A stretch of DNA of 64,000 nt. It comes from Ananas comosus (Eukaryota > Streptophyta > Magnoliopsida > Poales > Bromeliaceae). A program made the position numbers and the translations under genes. Each line of letters starts with the position of its first letter. The first letter of the stretch is position 1. Of the stretch, positions 44,624 to 54,183 are shown one piece after another. The DNA is taken from contig NC_033639.1 in NCBI RefSeq assembly GCF_001540865.1, forward strand, positions 6,068,045-6,132,044. Direction: 5' to 3'. The notes below the pieces were generated by a model, which ran no database searches, was not told where the DNA came from, and saw only the letters and a program-made list of their open reading frames with translations.

Positions 44624-44750
44624 AATATAACTGATTGATGATTTTATGTGCTGTAGGGATGTTAAGGATCGCCTGAGGAACCAAACAACTCAGAGCGGAG
44701 CAGTGAGGTTTTCTAGGTTTAGGGACTCAGACAGTTTTGCAGTGTTCTAA
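26020..44750 (+). CDS. HAC-like: CBP/p300-type histone acetyltransferase (HAC family), 16 exons
   Basis: Nuclear transcriptional co-activator that acetylates histone tails (KAT11 family). Exons I can join in phase: 26020-26224, 26311-26583, 26821-28205, 29105-29401 (or its copy 32712-33008), 33457-33735, 36429-36554, 36655-36855, 37346-37488, 38815-39103, 41213-41352, 41881-41959, 42041-42256, 42600-42701, 43214-43315, 44333-44544, 44657-44750. All introns are GT-AG and the sum is 4143 nt, about 1380 residues. Domains: TAZ1 (about 309-382), Cys-rich plus PHD (622-813), KAT11 catalytic region (814-1066), one ZZ finger (about 1075-1135), TAZ2 (1280-1350). Family members usually have a second ZZ finger before TAZ2; here two copies of a 34-residue exon take its place. 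The N-terminus is the least certain part, since 26020 may be an internal Met. Introns are full of transposon sequence. HAC1-like or HAC-like-3 are both possible. Confidence 0.9.
26821..28205 (+). CDS. HAC-like: HAC exon 3: TAZ1 zinc finger and acidic repeats
   Basis: The large exon typical of HAC genes. TAZ1 is visible as [52 protein letters not shown] and IECQLCGPV, with the His/Cys spacing of a TAZ finger that binds acidic activation domains. Downstream, residues roughly 480-570 contain degenerate repeats of the form QE-N-(D/E)-x-x-IQN(E/K)DSD that look like internal duplication. It starts after TTGGCAG and ends CAG|GTAAAT, phase 0 at the 3' end. Confidence 0.9.
29105..29401 (+). CDS. HAC-like: HAC exon 4, first copy (Cys-rich, start of PHD)
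   Basis: A 297-bp phase 0-0 exon ([59 protein letters not shown]) between TTTTTCAG and CCA|GTAAGT. It encodes the cysteine-rich part before the PHD finger. A nearly identical exon is at 32712-33008. Both are open, so splicing both in would keep the frame but duplicate the module. A single N at 29640 follows. Confidence 0.88.
30790..31730. repeat. Intronic GCGC-rich repeat, copy 1
   Basis: Starts near GTGTTTGAAAAGGCGCACGC, includes CACCTAGGCGCGAGGCG and ends in an AGCGGATAG...GCGGGCGCTATG block. It matches 34570-35340 with a SINE added. These are non-coding transposon-like sequences found more than once in the window (also 39846-39955). Confidence 0.65.
31360..31510 (-). mobile_element. tRNA-derived SINE
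   Basis: A minus-strand element in the first copy of the HAC intron, absent from the matching place in the second copy (near 35110-35145). The polymerase III B box reads AGTTCGAATCC (31456-31446), an A-box-like TAGCGCAAGTGCC is at 31501-31489, and an A-rich tail (T-run on plus) is at 31361-31372. Spacing between the boxes is tRNA-like. Confidence 0.75.
31745..31905. repeat. CCCGAA hexanucleotide-rich repeat
   Basis: Imperfect CCCGAA/CCCGAC hexamers, with ACGGGTCGGATTCGGGG at its left edge. It is present in the first HAC intron copy and absent from the second. It runs to just before the N at 31918. Confidence 0.8.
32712..33008 (+). CDS. HAC-like: HAC exon 4, second copy
   Basis: Same 297-bp exon with the same splice sites. 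Differences from the first copy include Leu to Pro ([10 protein letters not shown]), Lys to Glu (VPGEVIK), Arg to Trp (DERWCYAE) and Asn to Asp (TKDEP). It follows the N at 31918, after which the sequence restarts at the intron position matching 28320. This copy is contiguous with the next exon (33457), so it may belong to the better-assembled version. Confidence 0.85.
33457..33735 (+). CDS. HAC-like: HAC exon 5: PHD finger and pre-catalytic region
   Basis: Begins [20 protein letters not shown] after TTGGCAG, the classic HAC PHD continuation, then [14 protein letters not shown] cysteines (here HTCLHC) and [20 protein letters not shown], a helix found before the acetyltransferase domain in all plant HACs. 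It ends GAAGAG|GTAAAC in phase 0. No second copy is seen, which fits a collapsed or missing segment at the N at 29640. Confidence 0.92.
34570..35770. repeat. Intronic GCGC-rich repeat, copy 2, and GCGGCCGCTA block
   Basis: Second copy of the GCGC-rich repeat, continuing into a segment with multiple short inverted motifs such as TAGCGGCCGCTAT, AAAGCGGCCGCTATGAAC and GCGACCGCTAG (35630-35755). It looks like a small TIR transposon (ATAGCGGATGGC near 35255 to AGCGACCGCTAG near 35750). No ORF. Confidence 0.55.
36429..39103 (+). CDS. HAC-like: HAC exons 6-9: KAT11 catalytic domain
   Basis: Four exons (36429-36554, 36655-36855, 37346-37488, 38815-39103) encode the acetyltransferase core: [70 protein letters not shown], then [30 protein letters not shown] and [12 protein letters not shown]. 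The motifs [13 protein letters not shown] and YCKKRGF are the most conserved in plant HACs, and no frame break is present. A Trp codon is split across the 37488/38815 junction (TG|G). The 1.3-kb intron between exons 8 and 9 carries an odd AT-rich and GC-rich repeat. Confidence 0.92.
37565..38480. repeat. AT-rich TTTAAA block with GC-rich end, in HAC intron
   Basis: Starts GTTTAGGGCCCGCGCTTCGC. About 600 bp made almost wholly of TTTAAATT-like words follows (37610-38200), then a G/GA-run segment (38216-38310) and a GCCCGCCTGCCCG-type GC block (38318-38470). Its base composition changes abruptly three times. No coding capacity. Confidence 0.65.
40267..40677 (-). mobile_element. LTR fragment in HAC intron, cut off at a gap
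   Basis: Starts TGTCACGCCCCGGGATCCCT inside an intronic repeat and stops at the N at 40678. It is the same family as the fragments at 19493 and 47378. The right flank after the N (GCGCGCCTTTTAAATCACTG) seems to continue the GCGC repeat begun at 39846. Confidence 0.82.
41213..42256 (+). CDS. HAC-like: HAC exons 10-12: ZZ zinc finger and linker
   Basis: Exons 41213-41352, 41881-41959 and 42041-42256. The ZZ finger reads [38 protein letters not shown] and a closing His pair near [10 protein letters not shown]; a Gln codon is split CA|G at 41352/41881. The linker [20 protein letters not shown] and [17 protein letters not shown] is the conserved segment that in HAC1-type proteins precedes the second ZZ finger. 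Here it leads straight into the duplicated short exon. Confidence 0.9.
41391..41422. repeat. TGATT pentanucleotide microsatellite
   Basis: About six perfect TGATT units right after the donor of HAC exon 10, within the intron. Confidence 0.9.
42600..42701 (+). CDS. HAC-like: HAC exon 13: 34-residue duplicated exon, unit 1
   Basis: A 102-bp phase 0-0 exon, [15 protein letters not shown] to KQTIE, between TATTTGCAG and GTATAT. It is homologous to 43214-43315. No known domain; rich in Asn/Asp/Lys. Confidence 0.75.
43214..43315 (+). CDS. HAC-like: HAC exon 14: 34-residue duplicated exon, unit 2
   Basis: Also exactly 102 bp and phase 0-0, [15 protein letters not shown] to KQTME. The preceding intron ends (TTTCTCACTATTAACAG) resemble those before unit 1 (TTTCTCACTATTTGCAG), so exon plus intron duplicated together as a unit of about 614 bp. 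Confidence 0.75.
43459..43688. mobile_element. Microsatellite-flanked MITE in HAC intron
   Basis: A 230-bp element with inverted ends: left GGCTACTATGCTATTAATAG, right (reversed) the same with a CCGG variant just outside. It sits between a (TA)n tract (43340-43457) and a (CT)n(TA)n tract (43685-43725). A right-end relic of the same family lies at about 23449 next to another CT/AT microsatellite. Confidence 0.8.
44333..44750 (+). CDS. HAC-like: HAC exons 15-16: TAZ2 zinc finger and C-terminus
   Basis: Exons 44333-44544 and 44657-44750. TAZ2 is visible as [54 protein letters not shown] and [10 protein letters not shown], followed by [16 protein letters not shown] and a short tail ending AVF-stop at 44748-44750. 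A Gln codon is split CA|G across the intron, which holds a (CT)n tract (44550-44625). The tail is short compared with HAC1-type proteins. Confidence 0.9.
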
Positions 44751-45930
44751 CAGTTCTCCAGAACAATTAATATTACTCTTAACTTAATCATTTAGAGTGT
44801 TATTCTTTTGGTAGTGTTTCTACAAACCATTACATTTCGTTGGCTTGTGAGAAAAGATTAAGCCCCCTACTAATTCCAAAGAGAAGGGGGAATATAGAGC
44901 ATGTGGGGGTTGTGGCAGAGAAGGAAGGAGACGAGTTTAGGGATGAGATGCTAAGGCTAATTTAGGGAGTTTGGTAGACAAAAATATATACAAGAATATC
45001 TGTAGATGAAAGTTCCAATAGGGTGTACAGTTCATTTATTGCATTCTTTTTGTATGACCAATAAACATCTAGTACTGTAAATAATTTTTCTTGTCAATAA
45101 AACCATCATTAACTCTTTCTGCAATTTTGGTGCAGTGAATTGTTGTGCTTGTGTGCATGTTTAGGCATTGGATTCCTTTTGAAGTTTGTGTATTTATAAT
45201 CAAATATGAGATCACTCTAATTTAGCATTCATTTGAAGTTGTGTACTCAGTTATAACCTAATATGGTTGTATATATGGATAATTTTTATTATTTTATATT
45301 ATATACTATTTTTATATAGTAATTGCTTGAGGGTGAAAAGCAGTTCAGTGCGCAAAAATGACTTGTTATTCGTTTGCTGCTTGGGTTCATAGTTAAGAAT
45401 TTCCTTTTAATTTTCTTGCTAAATTAATATTTTCTTCACCTTCCCTTCTCATTTTGCTGTTATTATTATTTGGAGACCTGTGAATGTCTTCAAATTTTCT
45501 TTAATTTTTTTACCCCTTATATATTAGTTAAGGGTGGGCATGGTTTTGTTTGGTTGGGTTACAAGAAATATTGGAATCGAGCTGATCGAAGTCGGTGTAA
45601 GAAAATTAAAACCAAAACTGAATCTAGTGTCAAAAGACAAACCAAATCAAATAAAAATTTTGGTTTGGTTTATCAGTTGGAACATCAGAATTTTTTAATA
45701 ATAGTCTGCATACTTTATCAGCTATTTCTTTTTTAAATATTTAATTTATCTAGTTCATTTTTGGTATTAACTTGGTGTATTAACTGGTACATTTTGATGT
45801 ATTCATATACGTAGTTGTACATACATAAGTATTTTTAGCCTACTAACCTTATTCAAAAGGTTTATTTTAAAATTAGACATTTGAAACTTATATTTGCAAA
45901 AATAGGCTTGGAGATGACACGTGGGCGTTG
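44751..45930. other. 3' flank of HAC, no gene seen
   Basis: AT-rich sequence downstream of the stop. Possible poly(A) signals AATAAA-like occur near 45058 (CCAATAAACATC) and 45098. A GGTTTGGTT-rich repeat is at 45540-45680. No supported ORF or terminal repeats. Confidence 0.5.
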
Positions 45931-46270
45931 TATTGGGCAAAACACATATAGGCGGTGAATTATTCGTCTCTTTCAGATGAAAGCACTGAAATGGTTTACC
46001 GCCTTCAGAAAAATTTAAAAATTCTAGAAAGGCAGTGAGTCATTCACCGCCTTCATGTAAGTGGTGAATGGTTCACCGTCTTTAGGTCTAAATAGGCTCC
46101 ACGCATTTGATATACATCAAGGTGTCTGGACTACATTAAATGCTTTTTAGGTTTAAATAGGCACCATGCATTTGGTATACGTTAAGGTGTCTGGACTACA
46201 TTAAATGCCAACCATTCAGCGCATTTCAAAGCGGCAAATTATTGAGTCACGGTGAATTATTTGCCGCGTT
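45931..46270. repeat. GCGGTGAA palindrome block, second locus
   Basis: Inverted words such as GGCGGTGAATTATTCG, CATTCACCGCCTTC, GTGGTGAATGGTTCACCG and GGTGAATTATTTGCCGC lie next to a second PMD-type remnant, echoing the blocks at 19415-19485 and 20436-20570. Confidence 0.7.
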
Positions 46271-46499
46271 TAGTTATTTACTATGCCACACTAGCATCAA
46301 GTTGCCAAATTTTTTACATTTTACAAAATAATAACTTGTCAAGCATTTCAATCATAATAGTAAGTACATAAATTCAACTATACCAACCTCAACCACACTT
46401 TAAACACATAGAGTGGACTATGCCAATGCCAACACACTTTAACATAAATAAATTTAGATAATACTATAACAAATTCATGTATAAAAGATCAGATACATC

Positions 46500-47377
46500 A
46501 AATATATATGAGAATCTAAAAAATTCTATGAAAATCAAGTCCTCTCCATGCCACGCACTCACCCTTGCCTTTGTCCCTTGCCATGTCCACGTCCACGTTC
46601 GTGTCCTCGCCCTTGTCCTCGAATATGCACATCATGCTCCGTCTTAGAATATACGGGCTCAATGCCATGCATCTGATCAATATGCTAGATGGCTGTGCCA
46701 TCGACAATCGGCTCTGTCCCTTGCGCATCAACGACTGATAGTAGTATTCCTTCCTGCATCTCAACTCTAGGCTTGGTAGCAATATGATCCTGCCGCCGTT
46801 GCCTATGTCAATATATAATATTATCCTAACGAACCTCCGATGTGGATGGAATATCGGATAGAGGGATATGCGCGAATGGAATATCAAAATGGGGTACTTC
46901 TGATGTAGATGAAATATCAAATGGAGGGATAGATGTCGACGCCTGAGGAATGATGCCGACGGGATATCAAACTAGACTTCGATGTCGAGGGGACATTTGA
47001 TGGATGAATTGGGCTGGACATCAATGGAAAATCATATACAGGCATGAATGTGGAAGGAATATCACTGTGATCATCAAAAATTAGAGAAGGAATATCTGGA
47101 TGCCCCGTCACTTGTAATATCAGAAGTCTATTTAACGCACTCTTGAGGTCCTACCTCACATGTGCTAGACCCTCCATCATTTTAGACAGCTTCGGAGGAT
47201 CATCTATCAAAATGTCCAATACTCCTAATAGCATGCCGCATAGCATCCACCTCTATAAAAATATATGTTTATATATAGTGAATACATTTATATTCAAATA
47301 AACGATAACTAAAATTATCTTATCAATGCTCTCTCGATTTGCCCGCATGGCAGAAAAGAGAGTGGAGGTCGCTGTAC
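46500..47377 (-). pseudogene. 3' part of a second PMD-type element (RG-rich tail)
   Basis: Minus-strand coding relic. One frame reads GILLSVVDAQGTEPIVDGTA, stop, HIDQMHGIEPVYSKTEHDVH, then IRGQGRGHERGRGHGKGQ, stop. Arg-Gly-rich tails of this kind end many PMD transposon proteins. The upstream part (47111-46920) is low-complexity Ser/Pro/Ile. It is broken by at least one internal stop and cut by the LTR at 47378. The assignment rests on the tail and the neighbouring palindromes, so it is tentative. Confidence 0.5.
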
Positions 47378-48523
47378 TGTCACGCCTCGGGGTCCCTTTG
47401 GTTTTAAAACCAATGCGGAAGTGCCATTTTTTTTTTTTTTTTTGAAACTTTTACCCCAGGGTATGCCAGATTAGCCACAAATACAGAGAGTCCATTGTTC
47501 ACACGGACAGAGTCTCCTCTGTATTTGCATGGCGTCGCACAAGTACAATATACAACCACAACCGTATGAGCATACACATACATTAACCATTCACATTTAC
47601 ATTCATTTCATTACAAATATCCATAAATCCACATCTATCAGTTTAAAATGTTTTTCACTCGAAAACTCATTTTGAAGCACTAAGAGTCATGAAAACCAAT
47701 AAAACCTTTTCAAAACCGTTTCCCACACGGAAATCCTTTTTTTTTAAAACACGCTACCACGAGGGGTAGAAAATCGTTTTCATCTCAAAGAAAATCATAA
47801 GTTCTTTAATTCATTCACCAAAATCACATTTATCCAAGTAAACAAAAACCAACTGAACCAATATGTCTAAGTTAGTATTCAGAAATAGTAAAGGTAGGGA
47901 CTAAACCGATGGACCGGGTTGAAAGCTCTACGACCACTAATCACGCGCCTCACGTATCGTCCCGACTCGGACCAGCAATGTCACCTGAAAGGGGGGTGGG
48001 GGGGTGAGAACATATACACATGTCTCCCCTCCCAGTGGGTACCGCAAGCCGACGAAGGCGAGGAGTACTCACCAGTACAGGAAGAGATAAACAAAGTCAT
48101 GGGCATATAGAACAAATACAGTAGTAATAAACTGAAAGGAAGGAGAACAATAATGGAACATATAACTACCGCTACTGTAAAGTAAAATCGAATGCATACA
48201 TGGATATCAAAACTATAGTAGCAAGACAAGTGCAAAGAAAAGACTGTAAGTATGCATGCAACAACCGCTACTATAATCATATGCGTCAACCAGATGAGTA
48301 GTCCAAATATACCCAATCTAAACCACCGTGTCGGTCTAAGGACCTCAGACAAAAGCCACTACCTGCTCACACCTGGTATGTAACCCTAGCACAAAGAGAA
48401 TACCGCTGGGCTCATGGGTCGGATGTACGACCATTTTTTCGAAAAAGAACATCCTCTTGTGGTGGATCAACCCGCTAGTGTACGTGAAATGCACTCGAGC
48501 TGTGGCGATCAATGCGGATATGA

Positions 48524-49774
48524 TGTTAGGTCCTATGTGTTGGCAAGTTTCGTGGGTCGAGTCGGAGTCTTGAAGAAGTTCGGAGCGGAGTATTGAAGAT
48601 CGAAGAATCCAAGACTTCGAAGAATCAGAAAGGACGCAAAACACGTAAAACATGAATCACGATGCGTAGGTAAGCTTTAAATCTTGTTTATGGTGATTCA
48701 TACTTAATTATAGATCTTAGAATCATGTTTTCAAGTTGTAATTGATTAGAAAGTTTCTAAGAGTTTGTAAAATCCAAAACAATGCATTTTCAGCGAAAAT
48801 TGCATTGTTGTACCGGTACAAGGCTTTTCTGTCCAGGGTACAGCCATCAACGTTGCGCAGTGAAGTTTGATGGTTGTTCCGGTACAAGCTTCATGCTGTA
48901 CCGGTACAAGCCCTGTTCCGGAACAAGCTGAAGCTATCCAGGGTACAGGAGCTTCGCAGAAAAATCTTCCGTCATGGTGTACCCTGGACAACATTCCTTG
49001 TTCCGGTACAAGGTGCTGTTTTTGGAAAGAAACTTTCTAATTCGACTCCAATTGATTCTAAAGTCTATAAATAAGCTATTGGGCTTCTCTAACACATCAA
49101 GCATCATAAGAATACATGTTTGAGAAACCCTAGAGGCTCGGATTTCATCTTAAACCTATTTTCTACAAAAAGCCTCTTTTAGATCAAATCGAGATATTGA
49201 AATTTGATATTAATATGTCGATTTGATCTCCGCTTCGCTTGGAGTTCTATTCCCTGGTTTTCTACGATACTCCTAAGCGAAGGATCACCATACACATGAT
49301 GCTCTTCATGAACGGCGTCGTGGATTCGGCGTGAACGAAGACGGTTCGTGGATTCGGATCGTGAGCTCGTGGATTCGAGTGGGCGTCGTGGATTCGACGT
49401 GATCGAGGCTTCGTGGATTCGAAGTGGTGACGTTTCGTGGATTCGGGACGTGGCGTTCGTGGATTCGGACGTGGGGCGTGGACAACCCGTTGGTGTGCGC
49501 GAGATCCGGAGAAGATAGAAGAGAGGTTTGAGTCCGTGGATTCGGTAAATCACCTTGTAATCTTTTATTCTTAGTGGATTGTTATCGCGTGTTGGTCCCG
49601 TGGGTTTTTTACTCCGAGTTTGGAGTTTTCCCACGTAAATCTCGGTGTGCTTTTTATTTTCCGCATTTATTTTTATTGCATCGAGATTTGTGGTTTTTTG
49701 GCCTTTCACCTATTCACCCCCCTCTAGGTGATAGATACAATCTAGATAGATCCTTGGGCTCCTCAAAACTTTCA
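48524..49774 (+). mobile_element. Copia solo LTR, TSD TATGA
   Basis: A 1251-bp LTR beginning TGTTAGGTCCTATGTG and ending CAAAACTTTCA, with TATGA duplicated at 48519-48523 and 49775-49779. Near its 3' end it has CACCTATTCACCCCCCTCTA, a mark of Ty1/copia (SIRE/Maximus-type) LTRs. It contains ACCGGT sites of the TGTACCGGTACA type (48809, 48897) with half-mutated copies (TGTTCCGGTACA), and a GTGGATTCG-rich repeat (49318-49550). Confidence 0.9.
49318..49550. repeat. CGTGGATTCG interspersed motif in copia LTR
   Basis: The word TCGTGGATTCG or GTGGATTCGG recurs about nine times at irregular 20-30 bp spacing inside the copia solo LTR. Confidence 0.8.
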
Positions 49775-49892
49775 TATGATGATAGCCAACCGTCGGCTAA
49801 TAGCCAACAATCACCGTCCCTCAGGGCACACCGACCAATAGGTCATCGAATCGTAAGGAAACATAAGTACCGACCACTCAGGTCAACTAGAA

Positions 49893-52800
49893 TGTGTTAA
49901 GGATTTTATAGGTTGACGAATTTCGTAAAGTTGATTGGAGTCTTGAAAAGTTGATCGCAGAAGTTTTGAAGCAAAGATTCAAATTGAAGAACAAAGATTC
50001 ATTCGTAAAGTTCGGCACCTAAGGTATGGAGAAAAGATCATTTGTGGTGAAGATACTTAATTCGAATAAGTTCAGAAGGCTTAGATTGCTTTAAAACTAT
50101 TTTACTGAACTTTTTTGTGTTCTGGGACCGGTCCCTGAGGTGAAGAGACTGGTTCCCCTAAGGTCCTCTCTGCGTGAGTTTTAATGCAACCGGTCCCCTG
50201 AGATGAGAGACCGGTTCCCGAACCTTGGTAATTCTGTCGTGCAGTGAGGGACCGGTCTCAAGCTTGAGAAACCGGTTCCCGAACGTTGTGTTTTTGGTCA
50301 CGCAGCGAGGGACCGGTTCCTCACTTGAGAGACCGGTCTCTCACAGACCGGTCTCCTCGAGAGGACCGGTCCCTGAGAACGACACAGGTTTTTAAAAAAG
50401 GACTTTTTGCAATCCTAGTCTACTTCTAAATCTTCTAAACATATAAATAAGCCATGGGGGTCATCTAAAAAGGTGAGGCTTTGAATTTCTACTTATTCTA
50501 AACCCTAGAAACTTGTTTTTGTCATTCTTATGGCTTGATTCTTATAACAAGTTTCTAACAATCAACAATCGACTTGATTCTTCGTTTTTACTCGAGAACT
50601 CATACGAGAATCAAGTAGATGTTTGATTAAAAGGTAGACCCTCAGTGTTTATGGGATTCTAAAGCTTAATCACCACAAATCTTCGTTTCAACAAGCTCCG
50701 GAAGGAGATTCGGCGCGTGGAGCTCGCGTGTAGCCGAGGATTCGGTGGACGCTTCGTGGAGTTGAGGCGTTGATACTACGAGGAGTTGCAGCGAGATCGA
50801 TTGGAGGATTCCCATCGATTGAGGACAGGTGAAGATCACTATCTATGGGAAATCGGTAAATTGAGTATTTTTGTCANTATTGGAGGTAGATTCAAGGTGT
50901 TGTTGATTCTCAACCGAGAGTGTTCATGTTGGGTGCACACAACATGAAGCCGAGTGATGAGAATAGACGCCCTTGCGTGACTTTCGCCCGATTGGCTTTT
51001 GAGCCGGTGTTAATGGTCTCGTGTTCGACTCAAGTTGGTCGAGAACTAATCAAGTTGTCGTGTTTCAGGAAACGATGGCACCGCGTAGGCGATCTTCACC
51101 CAGATCGGCGCAGGAGGGGACCAGCGGTGTCCTTGAGCAGACCGACTCAAGCGGAGACTCGGAGCTTCGTGATCAGTTGGCCACACTCATAGGAGTGATG
51201 AGGCAACAGGCTGATGTGGTGCAGCGTCAGCAGGAGGTTGCTATGCGCCAGGAGGGACAAATGAGAAGACTCCAGGAAATAGTGGATCGGCTGGTGGCTG
51301 CACCAGCTGCGGCTCGTCGAGGATGGCCGGGAGTCGCGACAGAGGTATTTCCGCTGGGGTCGGGTGATCCGACTCCTGTTGGTTCCGAGTTGGAGGCGGA
51401 AAGAGAGCGAGCTTTGGCGGCCTTCATGGCTTTCAAGAAGTTTGATCCGCCTACCTTCGATGGTGAGGACACAGATCCGTAGATCGTGGAGATGTGGATT
51501 GATTCCATGGAAACGCTATTCGAGGATCTGTACACGCTGGAGCGAGACAAGGTAAACCTAGCCGCGCATTATCTCAAACAGTCGGCGAAGGTGTGGTGGA
51601 AAGGCGTTAAGCGAGATCGAGCGCCTAGTCTCCCTCCTATGACTTGGGAAGAGTTTCGGGGATTGGTGTTCTCATCCTATTTCCCCGACAGTGAAAAGCG
51701 AAAGCTTAAGGAAAGATTCCAAAATTTGCGGCAAGGAGATCGCTCAGTTAGGCAATACGAGCGGGGGTTTTTTCGTATCGTGCATTGTATCCCGAACATA
51801 GTACGGGATGACAGGGAGAAGGCTGACTGCTTTGTGCGTGGACTGCGGCCAGGCCTTTACAAGGCTGTGCTTGTACACAGGTTGCAGACTTTTGCTGAAG
51901 TCCTGGATCGGGCCTTGTGGATAGAACAAGGCGAGGCATCTCTGCGGGAGGAGCACGAGGCATATTACAAGGAAAAGGAAAAGGACGGCCAGTGAGCGGA
52001 CACGATGGTCAGTCTAGTTCCCAACGGACTTCGACGAGTTCGCACTCGTGATCCCGAGCTCCGGGGACATACCGCATTCGGTCCTCGGCGAAATGTGCTA
52101 TTTGTGGAGGCCCTCATTTCCCACAACAGTGTGAGCAGCGTGAAGGCAAGTGCTTCAAGTGTGGGCTGCCGTGCCATATGCGGGACGAGTGTCCGCGTGG
52201 TGACGGATGGGCCTTGGCACTGGCGACGGCCCATTCCTCTCTGGGACAACCTGCAGGTGCGCCACCTGCGGCATGGTCGGGAGATTGGCCGTTGAGGACG
52301 ATGCAACCAGAGGGTTCGCGACGAGCGCCAGGTGGGCATGGATGAGCGACCCGAGTTGCGGAGCCTGCCGTTGCTGACGTCATCGTGGCAGGTATGAGTT
52401 AATTGAGCAAGCATGTGCTTTTACTAATCTCAAGTTGGTGCATAAGATGCATTTGTTGTTGGTCGGTTGCTACTAATTATATATTGCATAGTAGGGACCG
52501 AATGGTCGGGTAAGTAGATGCCCGTACATGCTTGCATTGTGAGAAGTGGCACCTGCTGGTGCGAGTAGAAAGCCAAGTGGTGCTAGCTAATGGCTAGTGA
52601 TGATTCTCCGGTAAGGAGTGAGATTCGTGGAGAACATGGTCTAGTAAGTGACTCTCGAAATAATGGATTGAAAAATTGTGAAAGTTGAGCCTTGATGTTG
52701 AGGATACCCGAAAGACTCGGGATTTGAGAATGTGTTCCGATAGATCGGACAATGAAAGTAAAATCACTGTGGTGAGAGTAGCCGTGTAGTTGACGAACGC

Positions 52801-53319
52801 GGGCCCGTTGGCCTAGAAATACCTCGAAGTTGAGGTGGACAAGTTGTGCTCGTGTAATGGACGTGCATAGGCAAGCTGCCTGATACTGGATTTCTTGTTA
52901 GACGCTGTAGAGGCGTAGAGCGCTCGAGTATAGTTACTCATGAGGTACGGTTTTGATTCAGCCGGTTGAGTGAGTTGGCAGTAGCACTTTAGCAGGGCTA
53001 AGTGTGAAGCGGGCCATGGATCACTCGTGGGGCTAGTGGCTTGCACAAGGTGCTTAAGAGCCGATAGTGGTACTTGTAGCTCTGTAGAGCATGTCGTGTA
53101 GGACGACATTGGCGGGTAGTGCTTGGGGACGACCCGTGCCTGGACCACTTGTGGACTGTGGAGCCTCGACCCATTCGGCAGGCGCAGTCAGCTGTGAGAG
53201 ACAGCGGCCCGGTANTTTGTTTTATTTGCATCGAGATTTTTGAGTTTGCCGTTTTTACACCTATTCACCCCCCTCTAGGTGTTACTTACCTTTTAGATCC
53301 TCGGGATCCATATCTTACA
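49893..53319 (+). mobile_element. Copia 5' LTR with an extraneous contig inside
   Basis: Starts TGTTAAGGATTTTATAGG and ends ATCCATATCTTACA just before a PBS. It includes CACCTATTCACCCCCCTCTA near 53260. Positions 50878-53214, bounded by single Ns, are gypsy gag sequence that does not belong to this LTR. Comparison with 48524-49774 suggests only about 130 bp of LTR is missing there. It carries GACCGGTC sites (50127-50370). Confidence 0.8.
51075..52400 (+). pseudogene. Gypsy gag, plus-strand copy, without pol
   Basis: Gag of a Ty3/gypsy element. ATG at 51075 (MAPRRRSSPRSAQEGTSG), a coiled-coil-like QQADVVQRQQEVAMRQ segment, FKKFDPPTFDGEDTDP, a TAG at 51480-51482 in place of a Trp codon, then IVEMWIDSMETLFEDL, YLKQSAKVWWKGVKRD, FSSYFPDSEKRKLKERFQNL and a TGA at 51993. 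Past a frame change come two zinc knuckles, CAICGGPHFPQQC and CFKCGLPCHMRDEC (about 52093-52195). Coding similarity ends at DVIVAG (about 52392), where the protease would start. The rest to 53214 is non-coding. A leader with a MLGAHNMKPS frame lies at 50920-51070. Confidence 0.85.
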
Positions 53320-53321
53320 AG

Positions 53322-53334
53322 TGGTATCAGAGCG
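53322..53334 (+). other. Primer-binding site of the copia element
   Basis: TGGTATCAGAGCG two bases after the LTR end at 53319, complementary to initiator tRNA-Met as in most plant copia elements. Confidence 0.9.
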
Positions 53335-53351
53335 GGTATAGGTTGTAATTC

Positions 53352-53977
53352 ATGGCCGAAGGCGGTAACATTAATCGACCCCCTCTTTTCGATGGCACTA
53401 ATTATGCTTATTGGAAAGTCTGTATGAGGGCGTTTCTTATTGCCATCGACGAGCGGGTATGGCAAGCCATTGAATTCGGGTGGAAACATCCTACCGAAGT
53501 TGTCGAGAATGTTACCGGTCTGAAACCTAGAAATAAGTGGACGAAAGAGGAAAACGAATTATCTTCGTACAACGGGAAGGGTATCAATGCTTATTTAATG
53601 CTTTAAATCAAACTGAATTTTCTCGTGTCTCGGCGTGTGAAACCGCTAAATAAATTTGGGACACTTTACAAGTTACACACGAGGGTACAAGCTTGGTTAA
53701 GATTCAAAAATTGCAAATGCTTACTAGTAGATTTGATTCCATTCGTATGGAAGAACATGAATCTTTTACCGAGTATTATACTCGTTTGCAAGACATTGTG
53801 AACACGTGTGCTAACTTGTGCGAGAAAATTCCCGATTCCAAAATTGTTCGAAAAATTTTGAGGACCCTTCCCGAACGATTCCGTCCTAAGGTTGCGGCTA
53901 TTGAAACGGTTAAACATCCTGATGAACTTAAGGTAGAAGAATTAGTAGGTGCACTTCAAACTTATGAGATGACTTTT
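53352..53977 (+). pseudogene. Copia gag (UBN2-type), truncated
   Basis: Starts MAEGGNINRPPLFDGTNYAY and continues WKVCMRAFLIAIDERVWQAI, the N-terminal gag domain of SIRE-like copia elements. A frame break near 53600 follows (LML-stop; the other frame gives ALNQTEFSRVSACETAK). A TAA replaces the Glu codon before IWDTL (about 53652), then MLTSRFDSIRMEEHESFTEY, LRTLPERFRPKVAAIE and ELVGALQTYEMTF. It is cut off by the LTR beginning at 53978, so the rest of gag and all of pol are absent. Confidence 0.87.
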
Positions 53978-54183
53978 TGTAACCCCCAAGATCTCGGTGA
54001 AATATTGTGAACTTTAGCCAAATTGACTAAAGTACTCGAAGGGATTAGTTGGACGCGATCCATTAATGTTCCAACACTGTTGGAAGGGTTAAAAATAAGC
54101 TCCAAAGGAGTTGGAAGGGGTTTTGATATCGATCGGTGCGAAATCGAATCGAAACGGATCGAAAAACAGTATCCTGCAGGTGC

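Larger units (their letters stand above)
47378..49892 (-). mobile_element. LTR fragment interrupted by a copia solo LTR
   Basis: Starts TGTCACGCCTCGGGGTCCCT and shares the CACGGACAGAGTCTCC segment of the 19493 and 40267 fragments. It has a weaker version of the LTR hairpin (48005-48028, GAGAACAT with ATGTCTC) and an acceptor-like CCCCCCTTTCAG (minus strand, near 47990). The 48524-49774 insertion splits it. Its far end is uncertain; 49892 is simply where the next LTR begins. Confidence 0.65.

Noticed and set aside
47919..49900. Several 60-180 residue frames in the LTR region
   Set aside because: They lie within LTR sequence defined by termini and duplications and show no domain.
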